This document shows, piece after piece, positions 22,676 to 27,039 of a stretch of 27,039 nt of DNA; position 1 is the stretch's first letter; each line of letters opens with the position of its first letter. Below the pieces are notes generated by a model that saw nothing but the letters and a program-made list of their open reading frames with translations, was not told where the DNA came from and made no database searches. The position numbers and the translations under genes were made by a program. Source of the DNA: Dehalococcoidales bacterium. GTDB taxonomy: Bacteria; Chloroflexota; Dehalococcoidia; Dehalococcoidales; RBG-16-60-22. The stretch is from the NCBI GenBank assembly GCA_030606585.1, contig JAUWGD010000005.1, forward strand, positions 1 through 27,039, read 5' to 3'.

Positions 22676-23388
22676 GTATGCCCGAAGGCAGGATGGATGA
22701 ACAGACAATAGCCATGCGCGTGGCCAGGGAATTTCAGGATGGGATGGTAGTAAATCTGGGCGGCGGCATACCGAGTCTGGCATGCAATTTCGTGGCTGAG
22801 GGTAGAGATGTCTTTTTCCACACGGAGAACGGAGCGCTTGGCTACGGCGGCACAGCTTCTTTAGAAGAAGCAGATTGGGACCTGTTTAATGCCAGCTTCC
22901 AGCCGGTAACCCCGTTGCCGGGAATGAGCTTCTTCAGTCATGACGAAGCCTTCGCCATGATCAGGGGTGGTCATATTGATATCAGCGTTCTCGGCGCACT
23001 TGAAGTGTCTGAGAAAGGCGACCTGGCTAACTGGGCAATAGGGAATATGAAGGACCATAACGGAAATGTTGTTGCCTGGATTAAAACGGGCAGGTTTCCT
23101 CCGGCTATCGGAGGGGCGATGGACCTCGCCGCGGGGGCAAAAAGAATCATCGTCGCCATGACGCATACGACGAGGGACGGCAGCCCCAAGGTTGTGAAAA
23201 AGTGTAAGTACGAAATAACCGCACGCAAGTGCGTATCGCTGATTGTCACCGATATGGCCGTAATTGAGGTAACGCCGGAGGGGCTCGTCCTCAAGGAGGC
23301 AGCCCCGGGTTTAACGCCCGATGACATTCAGGCGGTAACCGAACCTGAATTGATTGTTGCTGACGACCTCAAGGAAGTGGAATTATAA
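22672..23388 (+). CDS. 3-oxoacid CoA-transferase-type family I, subunit B
   Basis: The 238-aa protein is the B (beta) subunit carrying the catalytic glutamate, E52 in HTENGALGYG, which forms the glutamyl-CoA thioester in family I CoA-transferases. GGGIPSLACNFV near residues 30-41 and GGAMDLAAGAKRIIVAMTHT are also typical. The start overlaps the A-subunit stop (ATGA), giving one-to-one translation. Length is normal for the separate B subunit. Confidence 0.92.
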   Translation: MSMPEGRMDEQTIAMRVAREFQDGMVVNLGGGIPSLACNFVAEGRDVFFHTENGALGYGGTASLEEADWDLFNASFQPVTPLPGMSFFSHDEAFAMIRGGHIDISVLGALEVSEKGDLANWAIGNMKDHNGNVVAWIKTGRFPPAIGGAMDLAAGAKRIIVAMTHTTRDGSPKVVKKCKYEITARKCVSLIVTDMAVIEVTPEGLVLKEAAPGLTPDDIQAVTEPELIVADDLKEVEL

Positions 23389-23427
23389 CATCGTGATTAT
23401 CTTTAGAGAAAAAGCGAGGAGAATTGC

Positions 23428-23835
23428 ATGAAAACCGGAGTCCCGTTCAGAGAGGGGCTTTTTCAGGGGAGCGATGAAAAAGGCTCGTTGCTGGGAGCCA
23501 GGTGCCGACAGTGCGGGCAGATAATTTTCCCCAGGAGAGAAGCTTGCCTGAACTGCCTGGGAAATGACCTGGAGCTAATACAACTGAGCCGGAAGGGTAA
23601 ACTCTACAGCTATACTATCGTACATATGCCGAGCGAGCACTTCGAACCTCCCTATGCGGTCGGCTGGATAGAGCTGCCGGAGGGAGTAAAGATATTCAGC
23701 CAGATTAGAGGCTGGCAGGAGCGTCCCCTGGAAACAGGGATGGATATGGCTTTACACTTTGAAAAGCTCTGGGATGAAGAGGAAAAAGAAGTGGTTGGGT
23801 ACGTTTTCAGACCTTCTACAAATGGAGGAGCTTGA
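23428..23835 (+). CDS. Zinc-ribbon/OB-fold (DUF35) acyl-CoA-associated protein
   Basis: The 135-aa protein has a rubredoxin-like zinc ribbon (C26, C29, C40, C43) followed by an OB-fold domain, the DUF35 arrangement. Such proteins bind next to SCP2-type thiolases and channel acyl-CoA intermediates. The next gene encodes exactly such a thiolase, five bases after this stop, so the two probably form a complex. The ATG at 23428 follows a GCGAGGAG site. Confidence 0.88.
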   Translation: MKTGVPFREGLFQGSDEKGSLLGARCRQCGQIIFPRREACLNCLGNDLELIQLSRKGKLYSYTIVHMPSEHFEPPYAVGWIELPEGVKIFSQIRGWQERPLETGMDMALHFEKLWDEEEKEVVGYVFRPSTNGGA

Positions 23836-23839
23836 GAGG

Positions 23840-24985
23840 ATGAGAGATGTAGCTATTATCGGAGTGGGCAGCACCGTTATGGGTAAATTCCCTGAGAGTT
23901 TGCCATATGAACTGGGCGCAGAAGCAGCCCGGGCGGCAATACAAGATGCCGGTATATCCCCCGGGGATTTACAGTTTGCTTATTGCGCTAATCTTTACGG
24001 AGGCATGGTAATCGGGCAGGCGGTTATGGGAGAGATAGGTATAACTGATATTGAGCTGACCAATATTGAGAATGCCTGTACCGGCGGGGCAACCGCTGTC
24101 AGGAAGGCATGGTGGGATATTGCTTCAGGCCTCTACGATATCGGCATAGCAGTCGGCGTTGAATCTATAACCACGAGCCCTATGGCCGGCAAGCTGATAA
24201 CACCGGCCAAAGGTGACATTACCGGAGAACTGGGTATGAACATGGTAGCCAGATTCGCTCTCTCGCAGAGAAGATATATGGACATGTTTAACATTTCCCT
24301 GGAACAGATTGCCCAGGTCTCGGTGAAAAACCACCGGAACGGATGTATGAATCCGTACTCGCAGTACCGGAAAGAACTTACTATTGAAGAAATTGTCAAT
24401 TCCCGGCCTATTTGTGAGCCTATTACTCTATTACAGTGCTGCCCTTCCACTGACGGGGCCGCCGCCGCTATTTTAGTCCCTCTCGATCTGGCCGGGAAAT
24501 ATACCAGCCAGCCGGTCACCATTGCCGCCTCGGTATTGAAAAGCGGAGATTACGCGTTTCGCTGGGAGGACATGACCTTCTCTGATATGACCTCTAAATG
24601 TGCCAATAGTGCTTATGAAATGGCCGGCCTCGGCCCTGAAGACGTTGATGTCTGTGAACTCCATGATGCTTTCGCCATGAACGAACTACAGCATTACGTA
24701 GAACTGGGTTTCTGTAAGAGGGGTGAGGAGGTACGCCTGCTTGAGGAAGGTGTTACCGACCTGGGAGGTAAGATACCGGTAAATACCAGCGGCGGGCTGC
24801 TATCGAAAGGACATCCTGTCAGTGCCTCGGGCGTGGCCCAGATAGCCGAGCTTGTCTGGCAGCTGAGAGGCCAGGCCGGCGAGCGCCAAGTTGCCGGTGC
24901 TAAAGTCGCCCTGGCCCATGTTATCGGCGGCGAGGTTACCGGCCTGGAGTCCGGGGCTGTTGCCGTGCATATACTGAAAAGATGA
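23840..24985 (+). CDS. SCP2/archaeal-type thiolase
   Basis: The 381-aa protein is a thiolase-fold enzyme with nucleophile Cys80 in ENACTGGATAV, His275 in CELHDAFAMNEL and GHP at 324-326 in SGGLLSKGHPVSASG. The second Cys of classical biosynthetic thiolases (CxGGGxG) is absent; HVIGGEVTG stands there, as is usual in SCP2-type enzymes. ATG 23840 is chosen because the conserved domain begins at residue 2 and a GGAGGAG site lies upstream; the longer frame overlaps the DUF35 gene. With the CoA-transferase it would cleave a 3-oxoacyl-CoA to acetyl-CoA plus a shorter acyl-CoA, for example acetoacetyl-CoA if acetone is the substrate. Confidence 0.92.
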   Translation: MRDVAIIGVGSTVMGKFPESLPYELGAEAARAAIQDAGISPGDLQFAYCANLYGGMVIGQAVMGEIGITDIELTNIENACTGGATAVRKAWWDIASGLYDIGIAVGVESITTSPMAGKLITPAKGDITGELGMNMVARFALSQRRYMDMFNISLEQIAQVSVKNHRNGCMNPYSQYRKELTIEEIVNSRPICEPITLLQCCPSTDGAAAAILVPLDLAGKYTSQPVTIAASVLKSGDYAFRWEDMTFSDMTSKCANSAYEMAGLGPEDVDVCELHDAFAMNELQHYVELGFCKRGEEVRLLEEGVTDLGGKIPVNTSGGLLSKGHPVSASGVAQIAELVWQLRGQAGERQVAGAKVALAHVIGGEVTGLESGAVAVHILKR

Positions 24986-25027
24986 ATCGGATTACAGGCG
25001 TAGTAACCATTAGAGCAGGCATCAAGC

Positions 25028-25057
25028 TTGTAATTGATGAAGGCTTTTCTGTAAAAT
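25028..25057 (+). promoter_or_regulatory. Weak promoter candidate before the ABC transporter genes
   Basis: TTGTAA at 25028-25033 and TAAAAT at 25052-25057 are 18 bp apart. The match is modest, and read-through from the thiolase gene is equally possible. An imperfect hairpin (GCC-CTCT with AGAG-GGC, about 25070-25093) follows without a T-run. Confidence 0.3.
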
Positions 25058-25116
25058 AGGTAAATCATAGGCCTCTCTGAAGATAGAGCGGGCGATAGAT
25101 AGCTAGTACAGGGTAA

Positions 25117-25161
25117 AGGAGGTGATTGAATGGTATGAGGAAAAAGATAAATGTAGTGTAG
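25117..25161 (+). promoter_or_regulatory. Ribosome site with a tiny leader frame ahead of the binding-protein gene
   Basis: AAGGAGGTGAT, a full match to the 16S rRNA 3' end, precedes ATG GTA TGA at 25130 and an 8-codon frame MRKKINVV at 25135-25161. The next real start is 25192. The arrangement resembles a duplicated start region of the binding-protein gene and could encode a leader peptide, but it may be a non-functional relic. Confidence 0.35.
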
Positions 25162-25191
25162 ATAACGATACGCATTATAGGAGGTATTGAA

Positions 25192-26466
25192 GTGAGGAAG
25201 TTATTTATAATATTAATGGCGATTGTGCTGGTAAGCACCATGCCTCTGGTTGCATGCGGCGAAGAGGAGCCGGCACCCGCTCCGGCACCAGCACCCGCGC
25301 CGGAACCTGAACCGGCCCCACCGGAGAAAGAATCAATCGTTTTTGGCGGAGCCAGGTCTCTCTCAGGTTTCAATGCCATTGTTGCCGAGACATCCTTTAA
25401 CCCGGCCTGGTACATGTGGGTTGAGGAAGTCAATGCCGCGGGCGGGATATACGTGGAGGAGTACGGCAAAAAACTCCCCATCGAAACAATAATGTACGAT
25501 GATAAAAGCGACCGGGGCACCTTGGTGAAACTGCTGGAGAAATTAATCACGGAGGATAAGGTCGACTTTATACTGGGGCCCTGCAGCACGGGCTCTATCT
25601 TCGCGGCCGCCCCGATAGCCAATAAGTACGAGTATATAATGATCGGCGGCGAGGGTGGCTCGATAACGCTCGCGGAGTTCCTGCCCAGTATGCCCTATAT
25701 CTTTCCCGTAATTCAGGACTCCAGTCATCAGATACCCCCTCTGGTCGAACTTATGGTTGAAAAAGGGGTGAAGACGGCGGCGGTAATCTACTGTGAGGAC
25801 CTCCACGGCGTGGAGAATGCCTCCACGACAGTTATGGAGTGCCGCAAGGCGGGAATCGATATCGTCATGTACAAAAGCTTTCCGCTCGGGACCAAGGACC
25901 TGTCTCCCCTGTTGAGGGAGGCCAAGGCACTCGAAGTGGACGCCTTTCTCTCCATGTCCTATCCCGATGAGAGCTTCCTGGCTATCGGGCAGTCCATGGA
26001 GATTGACTTCAATCCAAAGGTGTTTTACGCCACCGTGGGTATCTACATGACTGTTCTTAAGGATATATTTGGTGATGAGGTAATCGAGGGCATCATGGGC
26101 GGCGGAGCCTGGAACGGTAAGCAGTCTCCTCGAGCCGCGGAGCTGGAGGCCAAGCGAATCGAATTTACGGGCCCGGGCGGCATGGAGTACTGGGGATTCG
26201 CCGTTTTCTGGTCGGCTTTCCAGCATCTGCAGCAGTCTATCGAGATGGCCGGAACCCTCGACCAGACCGTGATAAGGGATATACTGGCCACGGAGAAGTT
26301 CGATACAGACTTCGGCCCGTGGTGGTATGAGAACCAGGTACCCGCACTCGAAGCTTATGCCGGCGTGGTCGGCCAGTGGCAGGATGGCTACTTTGAGGTC
26401 ATATTGCCCACACCGAAGGCCACCGCGGATTCTATCTACCCCAAGCCGCCATGGCCGAAGCATTAA
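25192..26466 (+). CDS. ABC importer substrate-binding lipoprotein, LivK/branched-chain amino acid family
   Basis: The 424-aa protein starts at GTG 25192 (AGGAGG seven bases upstream). A lipoprotein signal ends in the lipobox LVAC with Cys22, followed by a low-complexity Glu/Pro/Ala linker (about 24-47) that tethers the mature protein to the membrane. The rest is a periplasmic-binding-protein type I fold: WVEEVNAAGGIYV near the N-terminus, ILGPCSTGSIFAAAPIANKY, and AVIYCEDLHGVENA for the hinge region. Members bind branched-chain amino acids but also amides, urea and aromatic or aliphatic acids. Location behind the ketone-carboxylase operon suggests a ligand related to that pathway; this is inference. 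Confidence 0.9.
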   Translation: MRKLFIILMAIVLVSTMPLVACGEEEPAPAPAPAPAPEPEPAPPEKESIVFGGARSLSGFNAIVAETSFNPAWYMWVEEVNAAGGIYVEEYGKKLPIETIMYDDKSDRGTLVKLLEKLITEDKVDFILGPCSTGSIFAAAPIANKYEYIMIGGEGGSITLAEFLPSMPYIFPVIQDSSHQIPPLVELMVEKGVKTAAVIYCEDLHGVENASTTVMECRKAGIDIVMYKSFPLGTKDLSPLLREAKALEVDAFLSMSYPDESFLAIGQSMEIDFNPKVFYATVGIYMTVLKDIFGDEVIEGIMGGGAWNGKQSPRAAELEAKRIEFTGPGGMEYWGFAVFWSAFQHLQQSIEMAGTLDQTVIRDILATEKFDTDFGPWWYENQVPALEAYAGVVGQWQDGYFEVILPTPKATADSIYPKPPWPKH

Positions 26467-26503
26467 GCATTAATTAAAGAGTTTAGTTGTTATATCGCAG
26501 CAA

Positions 26504-26579
26504 GCAGGCTGCCTTGAGAGGCGAATGGTACGATGAGAATAACCATCGGCTATATTCTGTTGCTTTCAGGGCAGCCTGC
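26504..26579 (+). other. Long intergenic stem-loop between binding-protein and permease genes
   Basis: Bases 26504-26520 pair with 26563-26579 over 17 positions (GCAGGCTGCC with GGCAGCCTGC at the base, two G-U pairs). Inside, GC..ATGGT (26521-26529) pairs with ACCAT..GC (26542-26550). No T-run follows, so it is not a simple terminator. In other importer operons such structures protect the upstream mRNA and let the binding protein be made in excess over the permease. Confidence 0.6.
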
Positions 26580-26614
26580 AAATAATCGGTTGCCAGTGTT
26601 AGGAAACTATCATC

Positions 26615-27039
26615 ATGATGGTAACAATACTGAACGTCGTAATTGACGGCATACTGACGGGCGGCATTTATTCCTTGATCGCCATGGGATTCGGCTTGCA
26701 GTACGGTGTCGCCCGGGTGCTGAACATATCTCACGGCGAATTTATTATGCTCGGGGCTTTCGCCACCTGGTCGCTTTACACGTTTTTTGGCATCAATCCT
26801 CTGATTTCTCTCGTTATTTGCGGTCCTGTTCTCTTCGGAATAGGTTTTCTAATCCACAGGACCTTATTCAGCCGCCTCCAGAGAATGTCAGCATCAACAG
26901 GCGCCTATGAGGCCAGTTCTCTGTTAGCCACTTTTGGCATCCTTTTCATTATTCAAAACGCAGCCCTGCTGATATGGGGTCCTTTCGTAAGAGGGCTGGG
27001 AATATATTCTTACCCGGTCAGCTTTGCGGGGACAACATT
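26615..27039 (+). CDS. ABC importer permease, LivH family, 3' end cut by window edge
   Basis: The frame opens with ATG ATG at 26615, about ten bases after AGGA, and runs off the window after 141 codons. The sequence has the LivH N-terminal pattern: DGILTGGIYSLIAMGFGLQYG, then RVLNISHGEFIMLGAF, followed by further hydrophobic membrane segments (for example NPLISLVICGPVLFGIGFLI and SSLLATFGILFIIQNAALLI). It would form one half of the membrane channel for the importer whose binding protein is encoded upstream; LivM and the two ATPase genes should follow outside the window. Confidence 0.9.
   Translation, partial: MMVTILNVVIDGILTGGIYSLIAMGFGLQYGVARVLNISHGEFIMLGAFATWSLYTFFGINPLISLVICGPVLFGIGFLIHRTLFSRLQRMSASTGAYEASSLLATFGILFIIQNAALLIWGPFVRGLGIYSYPVSFAGTT

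Noticed and set aside
25260..25330. Short tandem repeat in the binding-protein gene
   Set aside because: The GCACC/GCTCC-rich run encodes the Ala/Pro/Glu linker usual after the lipid-anchored cysteine; nothing suggests phase variation.
25543..26463. Long minus-strand frame of 306 codons
   Set aside because: It is a shadow of the binding-protein gene, which has a lipobox, a good ribosome site and family motifs.

Overview
The window looks like the chromosome of an anaerobic bacterium that uses the folate (methyl) branch of the Wood-Ljungdahl pathway. Paired methylene-THF reductase genes (metF and metV), a flavin/iron-sulfur NuoEF-type module and an oxygen-sensitive style of metabolism all point that way. 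Gene content and the strong GGAGG ribosome sites would fit a Chloroflexota (Dehalococcoidia-like) or another acetyl-CoA-pathway anaerobe. This placement is inference; no rRNA or marker gene is present. I saw no tRNA, rRNA, CRISPR array, insertion sequence or integrase.

Layout. (1) 1-1482 (+): an asparagine-synthetase-like gene that lacks only its first two codons. (2) 1534-9385 (-): a compact operon, in transcription order a molybdopterin oxidoreductase of the FdhA/NuoG type, a NuoE-like protein, a NuoF-GltD fusion, metV and metF. (3) 9404-12301 (-), directly upstream: a GAF-domain histidine kinase, a NarL-type regulator and a double-receiver protein with no output domain. The double-receiver gene ends 18 bases before the molybdoenzyme gene. 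(4) 12302-12663: a regulatory region with a near-consensus promoter and a structured leader, driving an exported Ig-like domain fused to an ICMT-type membrane methyltransferase (12664-13761, +). (5) 13762-14274: a scar holding decayed 3' ends of an aminotransferase gene and a MarR gene on the minus strand. (6) 14275-24985 (+): a long operon with two HyuA-like proteins, a small cysteine-rich subunit, a UroD-fold protein, a HyuB-like protein, both subunits of a CoA-transferase, a zinc-ribbon/OB-fold (DUF35) protein and a thiolase. (7) 25192-27039 (+): a branched-chain-amino-acid-type ABC importer, made of a lipoprotein and the start of a LivH permease.

How the genes may work together. Region 6 reads as an ATP-dependent ketone carboxylase of the acetophenone/acetone carboxylase kind, followed by CoA activation of the 3-oxoacid and thiolytic cleavage to acyl-CoA plus acetyl-CoA. 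Region 7 would import the substrate or a related acid. Acetyl-CoA could then feed the reductive or oxidative folate branch represented by region 2.

The most unusual point is in region 2. The formate-dehydrogenase-like subunit has Tyr-Ser where formate dehydrogenases have Sec/Cys-His, and Gln where they have the substrate-binding Arg. It is therefore unlikely to oxidise formate. The operon may instead be an electron-transfer (possibly bifurcating) complex serving methylene-THF reductase.
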